From assembly GCA_945878515.1 (NCBI GenBank), contig CAMCTL010000130.1, forward strand, positions 1 through 9,834: 9,834 bases of DNA, written 5' to 3'. The first letter of the stretch is position 1. Each line of letters opens with the position of its first letter. A program made the translations under genes and the position numbers. Under the pieces are notes generated by a model. That model made no database searches. It saw nothing but the letters and a program-made list of their open reading frames with translations, and was not told the origin of the DNA. Positions 1 through 5,605 of the stretch are shown piece by piece. This DNA is from Flavobacterium psychrophilum. GTDB taxonomy: Bacteria > Bacteroidota > Bacteroidia > Flavobacteriales > Flavobacteriaceae.

Positions 1-707
1 CATAAACTGCATTCAAGTCCTTTCTTTGCATCGGTTACTCCAAAACCGGGCATTTGACATTGAGGACAAGTGGATTTAATTTTTTGCACTAATTTTTGCG
101 TTGCCTTTTCAATCACAGCCATTCGTGTCGGGTTGTACATCGCTCTCATATCGGTTTCTGCATAAACAGAATGATATTTTGAGTGCAACTGCTCAAAGGA
201 TTTCTTTAAATTTTCAATATCAGTTATTCCTTTATGAATGTCTGTGTTTTCGTCTTTTGATTTCCGAAGTATTAAGCCGTGACTGGGAAAACCTATTTGG
301 TATGCAAATTCTAAAAGTTCCTTTTGGCTTTGGACTTGCTTTTCATTAAAATTAGTTGAAGTGCTTAATTCTCTGGCAATAACTTCAATGTTGTTGATTG
401 TGTCAATAAAAATCAAGAATTCATCATCGGCACTTGCAAAAAAGATGGATGGGTGTGATCCAAATGAGCCTTCACTGGCAATACCCAAATCGGCATTGCT
501 TAATTTCATTGCGCGCAAACACTTTTCTCTTGCGGTCGAAATAGGGTCAAGTGCTCTTTCTACTTCTCCTGTAAAAGTTCCTAAAATATCTGTATCAAAA
601 GTTTCATTTACAAAACAACTAACGCCAAACTCTTTTTCAAAAATTGGCGCAATCACGCTTTCTTTTTGATGCTTTGTTGCAATCAGCAATTTTCTGTTTT
701 CAAACAT
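1..707 (-). CDS. DUF6671-like conserved protein, 3' end cut by window edge
   Basis: The frame opens with ATG at 707 and runs without a stop to the window edge, giving 235 residues; the C-terminus lies outside. I recognise the protein as resembling the DUF6671 family of uncharacterised bacterial proteins, from memory only. Visible features are the N-terminal segment MFENRKLLIATKHQKE, a conserved-looking glycine-rich stretch at 77-86 (IASEGSFGSHP region), the segment YAETDMRAMYNPTRM at 182-196, and a Cys-x2-Cys pair at 214-217 (CPQC). A further Cys at 233 suggests a second half-site just beyond the edge, so the protein probably ends in a small zinc ribbon; this last point is inference. The start lies 18 bp after the stop of the dihydroorotase gene on the same strand, so the two are probably co-transcribed. 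No enzymatic role can be assigned. Confidence 0.8.
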   Translation of the reverse strand, partial: MFENRKLLIATKHQKESVIAPIFEKEFGVSCFVNETFDTDILGTFTGEVERALDPISTAREKCLRAMKLSNADLGIASEGSFGSHPSIFFASADDEFLIFIDTINNIEVIARELSTSTNFNEKQVQSQKELLEFAYQIGFPSHGLILRKSKDENTDIHKGITDIENLKKSFEQLHSKYHSVYAETDMRAMYNPTRMAVIEKATQKLVQKIKSTCPQCQMPGFGVTDAKKGLECSL

Positions 708-725
708 TGCTATACAATTTAACGG

Positions 726-2069
726 TTATTTTGACTTGGTTAATGCTTGTCCTCTTTTTGTTTCGTCAAACTGTCCGTTGTTGTAAACCAAATTTCCATT
801 TACAAAAGTATGCGTCACTTTGGTTTGAAAAGTTGTTCCTTCTAATGGTGACCAACCACATTTGGATAAAAGATTGTTCTTATCTACTGTCCAACTTGAA
901 TGTAAATCAACAATGGTAAGGTCGGCAAAGTAGCCTTCGCGTATGAATCCTCTTTTCTCAATGCTGTAAAGTATCGCTGGATTATGACACATTTTTTCTG
1001 TGATTTTTTCCAATGATATTAATCCTTGTTTATAAAACTCCAGCATAATATTCAACGAATGCTGAATAATTGGTGCGCCCGACATGGACTGAAAATAAGG
1101 TTTTTGTTTTTCGTCTAAGGTGTGTGGTGCGTGGTCTGTAGTCACGATGTCTATTCGATCGTCCAGCAAAGCTTTTAAAAGCCCTTTTTTATCTTTTTCA
1201 GTTTTTATGGCTGGGTTCCATTTTATTAAAGTGCCCAAACGCTCATAATCTTTGTCCGAAAACCACAAATGATGCACCGAAACTTCGGTTGTTATGTTTT
1301 TCTCTTGTAGCGGAATATCATTTCTAAACAAATGTGTTTCTGCTTCGGTGGTCAAGTGGAGAATGTGAAGTCGTGCGTTGTATTTGTTGGCTATGGCAAT
1401 GGCTCTGTGGGTTGCTTCATAACAAGCTTTTTCGCTTCTGATAATGGGGTGAAATTCAATGGGTACATCATCGCCATATTTTTCACGATAATTGTTTTCA
1501 TTTTCCTCAACTATTTGTTCTTTCTCAGAATGTATTGCAATGATTGATTTGCAGTTCGCAAAAAGTTTTTCCATTGTTGCTGGATTATCGGCAAGCAGGT
1601 TTCCTTTTTTTGTAAAGTAAAGTCCATCATCCGAAACGCCTAAAAGTTTGGAGGTGTCGAGATGAATTACGTAGTCGAGATTGTCGCCATTTACACCTAA
1701 AAAGAAACCAAAATTAGCCAAAGATTTTTCAGCGGCAATGCGGTATTTTTCATCTAATATTTCCATAGTCAATACATTCGGAAATGTATTTGGCATATCA
1801 ATAAAAGAAGTCACGCCGCCAGCAATAGCGGCTTTGCTTTCAGTATAAAGATCGCCTTTATGTGTTAGTCCAGGTTCGCGAAAATGAACTTGCCCATCAA
1901 TGATGCCAGGAAACAAATACTTGCCTGTTCCATCAATTACTTTTACATTCTTTTGGTCGATTGGTTGTCCTATGGAATGTATTATACCATTGTCTATCAA
2001 TAGGTCAGCAACGGTTATTTGTCCTTCGTTTACGATGCTAATATTTTTGATTATAGTTTTTTCTGTCAT
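726..2069 (-). CDS. pyrC: Dihydroorotase, class I-like, Bacteroidota type
   Basis: A 447-residue amidohydrolase. Dihydroorotase interconverts N-carbamoyl-aspartate and dihydroorotate, the third step of pyrimidine synthesis, in the cytoplasm. Visible motifs are DGQVHFREPG at 58-67, MPNT at 92-95 (substrate-binding Asn), SDDG at 146-149 (the bridging Asp position of class I enzymes), H180, H235/H238, and TTDHAPH at 310-316 carrying the catalytic or metal-binding Asp312. The usual first His of the HxH metal motif is Gln60 here; I recall the same change in other Bacteroidota dihydroorotases. The frame can be extended to a GTG at 2093, but I chose the ATG at 2069 because family members begin directly with a segment like TIIKNI. 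It ends 18 bp before the DUF6671-like gene. An inactive paralogue or another cyclic amidase is possible but less likely. Confidence 0.88.
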   Translation of the reverse strand: MTEKTIIKNISIVNEGQITVADLLIDNGIIHSIGQPIDQKNVKVIDGTGKYLFPGIIDGQVHFREPGLTHKGDLYTESKAAIAGGVTSFIDMPNTFPNVLTMEILDEKYRIAAEKSLANFGFFLGVNGDNLDYVIHLDTSKLLGVSDDGLYFTKKGNLLADNPATMEKLFANCKSIIAIHSEKEQIVEENENNYREKYGDDVPIEFHPIIRSEKACYEATHRAIAIANKYNARLHILHLTTEAETHLFRNDIPLQEKNITTEVSVHHLWFSDKDYERLGTLIKWNPAIKTEKDKKGLLKALLDDRIDIVTTDHAPHTLDEKQKPYFQSMSGAPIIQHSLNIMLEFYKQGLISLEKITEKMCHNPAILYSIEKRGFIREGYFADLTIVDLHSSWTVDKNNLLSKCGWSPLEGTTFQTKVTHTFVNGNLVYNNGQFDETKRGQALTKSK

Positions 2070-2387
2070 TGTAAATGGTTTGTTTTGCGACACTCCTAAT
2101 ATTTTACCGTAATTTCCTTTTAAAGGTAGGCCGGTTGGTCATTGCTTATATAATTTTATCGCAGTTTTCTGCGCATGGTAAAAATCAATTGGTGGTGCAA
2201 TTTTTATGCATGAAAAATTTGATTTTTTAGTAGTCATCTATGTTATCGCCTTTTATTTATTGGTGTTTATCGCGCAAAATAGTATTTTCATCAATTGTGC
2301 AATTGTTTGCAACAAACGCAATGTTAATAACGATTTGATAGGAATAGCATATTTAGTTCATTTGAAACTGCGACAAAACACTAATAG
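2070..2387. other. 318-bp intergenic spacer without a convincing gene
   Basis: The spacer lies between the end of purK and the start of the dihydroorotase gene, both on the minus strand. A plus-strand frame beginning at 2206 runs antisense into the purK 3' end and resembles no family. A 32-codon minus-strand frame (2237 to 2139) has an in-frame stop directly before its ATG. The spacer contains several short inverted repeats: CGCAG-TTTT-CTGCG at 2160-2173, GTTTG-CAA-CAAAC, and two CAATTG palindromes 2 bp apart. None is followed by a T-run on the minus strand. A weak minus-strand -7 match, TACCTTTA, lacks a TTG at the expected distance. The spacer presumably carries the pyrC promoter and leader, but I cannot define it. 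Confidence 0.5.
2160..2173. repeat. Perfect 5-bp stem / 4-nt loop inverted repeat
   Basis: CGCAG and CTGCG flank a TTTT loop. It is one of the few GC-rich spots in the purK-pyrC spacer. It lies about 215 bp past the purK stop and about 90 bp before the pyrC start. No U-tract follows on either strand, so I do not call it an intrinsic terminator; it could be a leader hairpin or chance. Confidence 0.4.
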
Positions 2388-3551
2388 TTATTTTATGCTG
2401 ATGACTTTAATTGTATTCTTAACATCTTCTGCAATTTTTCTTGCTACACTAATATCTTGATTAACAATCGTAACGTGACCCATTTTTCTGAAAGGTCGCG
2501 TTTGTTTTTTTCCGTAAATATGAGGAGTAACACCGTTCCAACCTAAAATAGTTTCGATGTTTTCATAAACTACTTCGCCTGAAAATCCTTCTGCTCCAGT
2601 AAGATTGACCATAATTCCAGCTACTTTGCTGTCGGTATTTCCTAAAGGTAAATCCAAAATGGCACGCAAATGGTTTTCGAATTGCGAAGTATAACTGGCT
2701 TCGATGCTGTAATGACCTGAATTGTGTGGGCGAGGAGCCACTTCGTTTACTAGAATTTCATCGTCATAAGTTTGAAACATTTCTACTGCTAAAAGACCCA
2801 CGTGATTGAATTTTTTGGAAACATTGAGTGCAATTGCTCTGGCTTTTTCGGTTACTTTTTCGTCTATTCGAGCTGGGCAAATTACATATTCCACTTGGTT
2901 GGCTTCGGGATGAAATTCCATTTCGACGACTGGATAGGTTTTAATTTCTCCAGAAGGACTGCGACAAACAATAACGGCCAATTCGTTTTTGAAAGGCACC
3001 ATTTCTTCGGCAATACATTCTACATTGGGCAAATTGTCTAAATCCTGTAAAGTCCTAATGATTTTTACACCATTTCCGTCATAACCAAATTCGGTGCATT
3101 TCCAAACAAAAGGCAATTGGATTGAAGATTTTAGATTGCAGATTGCAGATTGCAGATTTTCTAAACCGGAAAACTTTTCAAAAGGCGCTGTTGGGATGTT
3201 GTTATGATAATAAAATTCTTTTTGAATGCCTTTATTTTGTATCAGCCGTAAGGTTTGTGGAGAAGGAAAAATTTTTAGACCTTCAAGTTCTAATTTTTCT
3301 AACGCTTCAAGATTTACCAATTCTATTTCGAAAGTCAAAACATCTACTTGCTTACCAAAGTTATAAACGGCTTCAAAGTCCATTAAATCGCCCTGAATGA
3401 ATTTGTTACACGCAATTTTGCAAGGCGCTTCATCGCTTGGGTCTAAAACATAAGTTTGAATATCAAATTTTCTTGTGTCAGACAATAGCATTTTGCCCAA
3501 TTGTCCGCCACCAAGGATTCCTAATTTAAAATTGGAAGAGAAATAGTTCAT
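2388..3551 (-). CDS. purK: N5-carboxyaminoimidazole ribonucleotide synthase
   Basis: A 387-residue cytoplasmic ATP-grasp enzyme. It uses ATP and bicarbonate to carboxylate aminoimidazole ribonucleotide to N5-CAIR in de novo purine synthesis; PurE normally follows it in the pathway, but purE is not in this window. The N-terminal nucleotide-fold motif GILGGGQLGKML is at 11-22. The ATP-grasp core has VWKCTEFGYDGNGV around 149-162 and EE at 182-183. The PurK signature NEVAPRPHNSGHYSIEA is at 269-285, followed by TSQFENHLRA at 288-297. The ATG at 3551 puts the glycine motif at the usual place. Residues 131-145 are encoded by a 7-bp repeat array of the kind otherwise seen in intergenic DNA here; the reading frame stays open across it. 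The enzyme should be functional, since all recognisable motifs are intact. Confidence 0.96.
   Translation of the reverse strand: MNYFSSNFKLGILGGGQLGKMLLSDTRKFDIQTYVLDPSDEAPCKIACNKFIQGDLMDFEAVYNFGKQVDVLTFEIELVNLEALEKLELEGLKIFPSPQTLRLIQNKGIQKEFYYHNNIPTAPFEKFSGLENLQSAICNLKSSIQLPFVWKCTEFGYDGNGVKIIRTLQDLDNLPNVECIAEEMVPFKNELAVIVCRSPSGEIKTYPVVEMEFHPEANQVEYVICPARIDEKVTEKARAIALNVSKKFNHVGLLAVEMFQTYDDEILVNEVAPRPHNSGHYSIEASYTSQFENHLRAILDLPLGNTDSKVAGIMVNLTGAEGFSGEVVYENIETILGWNGVTPHIYGKKQTRPFRKMGHVTIVNQDISVARKIAEDVKNTIKVISIK
3119..3160 (-). repeat. Heptamer array inside purK, six units
   Basis: Reading the plus strand, the units are AGATTTT at 3126, AGATTGC at 3133, 3140 and 3147, and AGATTTT at 3154, with a degenerate sixth unit at 3119-3125. 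On the coding strand they read AAAATCT or GCAATCT. The heptamers AAAATCT and AGATTGC also occur in the leader of obg at 7585-7648. Six units make 42 bp, a multiple of 3, so the array keeps the purK frame. It encodes roughly ENLQSAICNLKSS. Confidence 0.85.
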
Positions 3552-3606
3552 TTGTTGTAGTTATTGTTTTTTTAATGGTCAGATGCAGTCGCTTCGCTCG
3601 TGTCAT
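3552..3606. other. Short spacer between PIN toxin gene and purK
   Basis: The 55-bp spacer has a GC-rich patch at 3583-3604 (core GTCGCTTCGCTCG at 3588-3600) in otherwise AT-rich DNA. I see no TAnnTTTG match for purK on the minus strand, so purK may be read through from upstream, or from a promoter I cannot recognise. The GC-rich patch has no T-run and does not form a strong hairpin. Confidence 0.4.
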
Positions 3607-4029
3607 TTAATTTACTGTGTTTAAAAATTCGTCTGGAGTGAAAACTTTGATTTCTGAAAATTTAAAATCTTTCAAATCTCTAGTTATGATGCAATCCATA
3701 GTGTTTATTGATTGTGCAGCCGTAATTTGAATAGCGTCTTCGAAATCTTTATGACTGGATTTTAGGCTTTTTTTCAAAATAGATTCTGTAACAGCGATTA
3801 TAGAAATGGTGTCTAATAAGTCGGCAATAATCGAGCGCAATTCTTTTTCGTCAACCATCCTTTTTGCAATATAATGCATAGTAGCTATTGAATGAGACGA
3901 AGAATACATTGTGATTTTGCGTCGCTGGCAATAGTCGAAAATTGAAATTGCATTTTTTGAAAATGGAAATCTATTAGCTACGATGTCGACCAAAATATTG
4001 GTATCTAGAAAAATATGTCTAAAATCCAT
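3607..4029 (-). CDS. PIN-domain toxin of a type II toxin-antitoxin pair
   Basis: A 140-residue single PIN domain. PIN toxins (VapC-like) are metal-dependent endoribonucleases, typically cutting tRNA or rRNA when not bound by antitoxin. The acidic residues expected in the active site are visible: Asp9 in FLDTNILVD at 7-15, Asp95, Glu97 and Asp98 in KDFEDAIQ at 94-101, and Asp118 in ITRDLKDF at 115-122. The length is normal for the family and nothing looks broken. The start ATG lies inside the end of the upstream antitoxin gene (11-bp overlap), which implies translational coupling. The RNA target cannot be read from sequence. Confidence 0.9.
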   Translation of the reverse strand: MDFRHIFLDTNILVDIVANRFPFSKNAISIFDYCQRRKITMYSSSHSIATMHYIAKRMVDEKELRSIIADLLDTISIIAVTESILKKSLKSSHKDFEDAIQITAAQSINTMDCIITRDLKDFKFSEIKVFTPDEFLNTVN

Positions 4030-4267
4030 ATTTTTCTCTATAATATTCTTCTTTTACTTTTTCTTCATCAAAATCGGGAGGAAGTGTTATTCTTCCTATT
4101 AGTTTTTTTACTTTCGGATGAATCTCTGCGTCATCTTGAGAATTTGACGTAAGGTTTTCAAAATAATTTTCCACTAATTCAGACAAACTTCTACCAGTGT
4201 TTTTTGCATACGACTTGGCTTTGTCTATGACGGTTTTATCTAAAGACAATGTGAGTTTTGTGTTCAT
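4019..4267 (-). CDS. DUF6364-like antitoxin
   Basis: An 82-residue protein preceding and overlapping the PIN toxin gene. The N-terminal half reads as a ribbon-helix-helix DNA-binding fold: a short beta strand KLTLSLD at 4-10, helix 1 at about 11-22, the turn NTGRS at 23-27, and helix 2 SELVENYFENL at 29-39. The charged, tyrosine-rich C-terminus (about 63-82) is the likely toxin-binding tail. I recognise this layout as that of DUF6364-type proteins paired with PIN toxins; this is from memory. Two copies of ATGTACGTA, one overlapping the start codon and one overlapping a -7 promoter element, suggest that the antitoxin represses its own operon. It lies 33 bp downstream of the small helical-protein gene. 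Confidence 0.88.
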   Translation of the reverse strand: MNTKLTLSLDKTVIDKAKSYAKNTGRSLSELVENYFENLTSNSQDDAEIHPKVKKLIGRITLPPDFDEEKVKEEYYREKYGF

Positions 4268-4295
4268 GTACGTAAACTTTTTACAAATGTACGTA
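4266..4295 (-). promoter_or_regulatory. Candidate toxin-antitoxin operator: two ATGTACGTA boxes
   Basis: Identical 9-bp boxes lie at 4266-4274 and 4287-4295, exactly 21 bp apart, or two helical turns, so both face the same side of the DNA. Each contains the 6-bp palindrome TACGTA. The upstream box overlaps the -7 element and the downstream box includes the antitoxin start codon. This fits a ribbon-helix-helix repressor binding as two dimers. Binding by this antitoxin is inference. Confidence 0.7.
4284..4291 (-). promoter_or_regulatory. -7 promoter element of the toxin-antitoxin operon
   Basis: On the minus strand the bases read TACATTTG, a perfect match to the Bacteroidota -7 consensus TAnnTTTG. 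Transcription would start near 4278, leaving a leader of only about 10 nt before the antitoxin ATG at 4267. I see no TTG at the usual distance upstream, in the 3' end of the neighbouring gene, so only the -7 half is supported. Confidence 0.6.
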
Positions 4296-4300
4296 TATAA

Positions 4301-4852
4301 TTATTTTTGATGATTTATTTTCTTTAAAATTTCTCTTGCAACGGCTTTGTATGCAGCAGAATGGTGCCTATAATCTTTTTCTAAAATAATTTTCAATTCA
4401 GGATAAACCCAGTCATATTGTTTGCCCAATAAATGTAATGAGCGAATAGCATAACATTTCGATGCTACTTTAGTGTCTTTAATTAACCAATCAAAACAAG
4501 TTTCGGTGATTTGTTGTAGTTGATTTTCAGAAAGTATGATTTCTTTTTTTTTGAAATGAGAAATGGTCAATAAGAGACATACTTTAGAAATGGCCCTAAT
4601 TGCGCCATCATCGGTTAGGTTTTTGATATTGGAACAGAAAAAATCCAAATACTCCTGAAGCCATGTCAGTTTTTTATAACAGACCAATTCCAAAACCCAA
4701 CAGGCTTTTGAAGTGTTAGCGGAAGTCTGAAAACAAAGTCGAAACAATTCATGGAAAAGCTCGAGATTAGCAAGGACTTCATTGGCATATTGCTGTCTGC
4801 TTGCCTTGTATCCTGTTACTGAATCTAGTCTTTTTTGGAATTCGGTGTCCAT
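4301..4852 (-). CDS. Small all-helical conserved protein, function unknown
   Basis: A 183-residue protein that looks entirely alpha-helical, with repeated helix pairs reminiscent of HEAT/ARM scaffolds. Recognisable segments are KACWVLELVCYKK at 49-61, AIRAISKVCLLL near 84-95, AIRSLHLLGKQYDWVYPELK at about 135-154 and SAAYKAVAREILKKI at about 165-179. There is no signal peptide or membrane segment. I recall homologues of this size in Flavobacteria being labelled adenylosuccinate lyase in databases; the protein is far too short for that enzyme and lacks its GSSxMPxKxN signature, so such a label would be an artefact. The ATG at 4852 fits a TTG-N19-TACTTTTA promoter about 10 nt beyond the predicted transcript start. 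It is divergent from hpt. A scaffold or regulatory role is only a guess. Confidence 0.8.
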   Translation of the reverse strand: MDTEFQKRLDSVTGYKASRQQYANEVLANLELFHELFRLCFQTSANTSKACWVLELVCYKKLTWLQEYLDFFCSNIKNLTDDGAIRAISKVCLLLTISHFKKKEIILSENQLQQITETCFDWLIKDTKVASKCYAIRSLHLLGKQYDWVYPELKIILEKDYRHHSAAYKAVAREILKKINHQK

Positions 4853-4869
4853 CGCTTACAATTTTGATT

Positions 4870-4899
4870 TAAAAGTACAAATCAATTGTCTATTGTCAA
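4870..4899 (-). promoter_or_regulatory. Promoter for the small helical-protein gene
   Basis: On the minus strand a TTG (plus-strand positions 4897-4899) is followed after 19 nt by TACTTTTA (4870-4877). That matches seven of eight positions of TAnnTTTG including wildcards, with the usual spacing. Transcription would start near 4864, about 10 nt before the ATG at 4852. It overlaps the divergent hpt promoter. Confidence 0.55.
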
Positions 4900-4919
4900 G
4901 TTGGAAATCCCTATATTTG
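4893..4919 (+). promoter_or_regulatory. Promoter for hpt
   Basis: TATATTTG at 4912-4919 is a perfect TAnnTTTG. Two TTG triplets lie upstream, at 4893-4895 (16-nt spacer) and 4886-4888 (23-nt spacer). Transcription would start near 4925, so the hpt start must lie downstream of that point. This excludes the upstream extension of the hpt frame. Confidence 0.65.
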
Positions 4920-4942
4920 CAAATTATTTTAAAAAGAAAAAG

Positions 4943-5473
4943 GTGATACAACTACACGACAAACAATTTGTTCCATTTATTTCTGCTCAGGAGATAGACT
5001 TTGCTATCTCGAAAATTGCCGCTTTGGTTGAAGATGATTTTGCTGACGAAGTGCCCATTTTTATCGGTATTTTGAATGGTTCTTTTATGGTTGTTTCGGA
5101 TTTTATGAAACACTATAAATCAGCTTGCGAGCTGAGTTTTATCAAGATGTCATCCTATCAAGGGATGAGTTCTACAAATCAAGTAAAACAATTGATAGGA
5201 TTAGATAAGGATTTGCAAGGACGAACGGTTGTTATTATTGAAGACATTGTGGATACTGGAAATACAATAGTTGCCTTGAAAGAATTGTTTAAGCAACAAA
5301 ATGTAAAGCATTTTAAGATTGCAACTCTTTTTTTCAAGCCAGAAGCCTTAGTTAACGATATCAAAATTGACTATGTAGGCATCAGAATTCCGAATAAATT
5401 TATTGTTGGATTCGGATTAGACTATGATGGATTGGGAAGAAATTTACCCGAAGTTTATCAATTAAAAGACTAA
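4943..5473 (+). CDS. hpt: Hypoxanthine phosphoribosyltransferase
   Basis: A 176-residue cytoplasmic purine salvage enzyme joining hypoxanthine (and usually guanine) to PRPP to give IMP or GMP. Visible motifs are GILNGSF at 42-48 (PRPP pyrophosphate loop), SSYQGM at 70-75 (flexible active-site loop), the PRPP-binding signature VVIIEDIVDTGNT at 96-108, KPEAL at 132-136, and the C-terminal IPNKFIVGFGLDYDG segment from 149. The frame is open further upstream to a TTG at 4886, but that stretch contains the promoter. I therefore chose the GTG at 4943, which gives the start VIQLHDKQF (read as Met), as in relatives. Next is adk, 132 bp downstream on the same strand. I recall that some Flavobacteriaceae carry Hpt and Adk as one fused protein; here they are separate. 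Confidence 0.93.
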   Translation: MIQLHDKQFVPFISAQEIDFAISKIAALVEDDFADEVPIFIGILNGSFMVVSDFMKHYKSACELSFIKMSSYQGMSSTNQVKQLIGLDKDLQGRTVVIIEDIVDTGNTIVALKELFKQQNVKHFKIATLFFKPEALVNDIKIDYVGIRIPNKFIVGFGLDYDGLGRNLPEVYQLKD

Positions 5474-5486
5474 AAATAGTTATTCG

Positions 5487-5532
5487 TTTTGTGTTGTGCG
5501 TAAAGAGTAAGCGTGCAACAAGCAACACAAAA
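5487..5532 (+). repeat. 10-bp perfect inverted repeat after hpt
   Basis: TTTTGTGTTG at 5487-5496 pairs perfectly with CAACACAAAA at 5523-5532 across a 26-nt loop. The left arm extended (5486-5500), when reversed, also closely matches the repeat start at 5540-5554, so the arm is an inverted copy of the downstream heptamer array. It begins 13 bp after the hpt stop. The arms are AT-rich and there is no clean T-run after the right arm, so a terminator role is uncertain. Confidence 0.6.
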
Positions 5533-5543
5533 CTCAGAGCGCA

Positions 5544-5600
5544 TAACACAAAAACACATTACACAAAACGCATAACACTTAACGCATAACACATAACTTT
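5544..5600 (+). repeat. Heptamer array in the adk leader, consensus TAACRCA
   Basis: Eight 7-bp units in one register apart from a single extra A at 5551. Units begin at 5544 (TAACACA), 5552 (AAACACA), 5559 (TTACACA), 5566 (AAACGCA), 5573 (TAACACT), 5580 (TAACGCA), 5587 (TAACACA) and 5594 (TAACTTT). The plus strand is almost free of G. The array ends 5 nt before the adk ATG, so it forms the unstructured leader the ribosome would meet. It occupies most of the 132-bp hpt-adk gap. Confidence 0.85.
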
Positions 5601-5605
5601 ACATA

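Noticed and set aside
101..919. Plus-strand frames over the first kilobase
   Set aside because: They are shadows of the DUF6671-like and dihydroorotase genes on the minus strand, which have clear family-like motifs.
2070..2093. GTG start extending the dihydroorotase by 8 residues
   Set aside because: An ATG follows at 2069, and family members begin with the TIIKN-like segment. The extension adds nothing recognisable.
2139..2237. Minus-strand 32-codon frame in the purK-pyrC spacer
   Set aside because: It is too short, an in-frame stop lies directly before the ATG, and no recognisable family or start signal is present.
2206..2460. Plus-strand 84-codon frame with hydrophobic residues
   Set aside because: Its last third is antisense to the purK 3' end, it resembles no known family, and it has no promoter match. 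Hydrophobicity is expected from AT-rich DNA.
4886..4942. N-terminal extension of hpt from a TTG
   Set aside because: The stretch contains a perfect -7 promoter element, so it is unlikely to be transcribed, and relatives start at the VIQLHD position.
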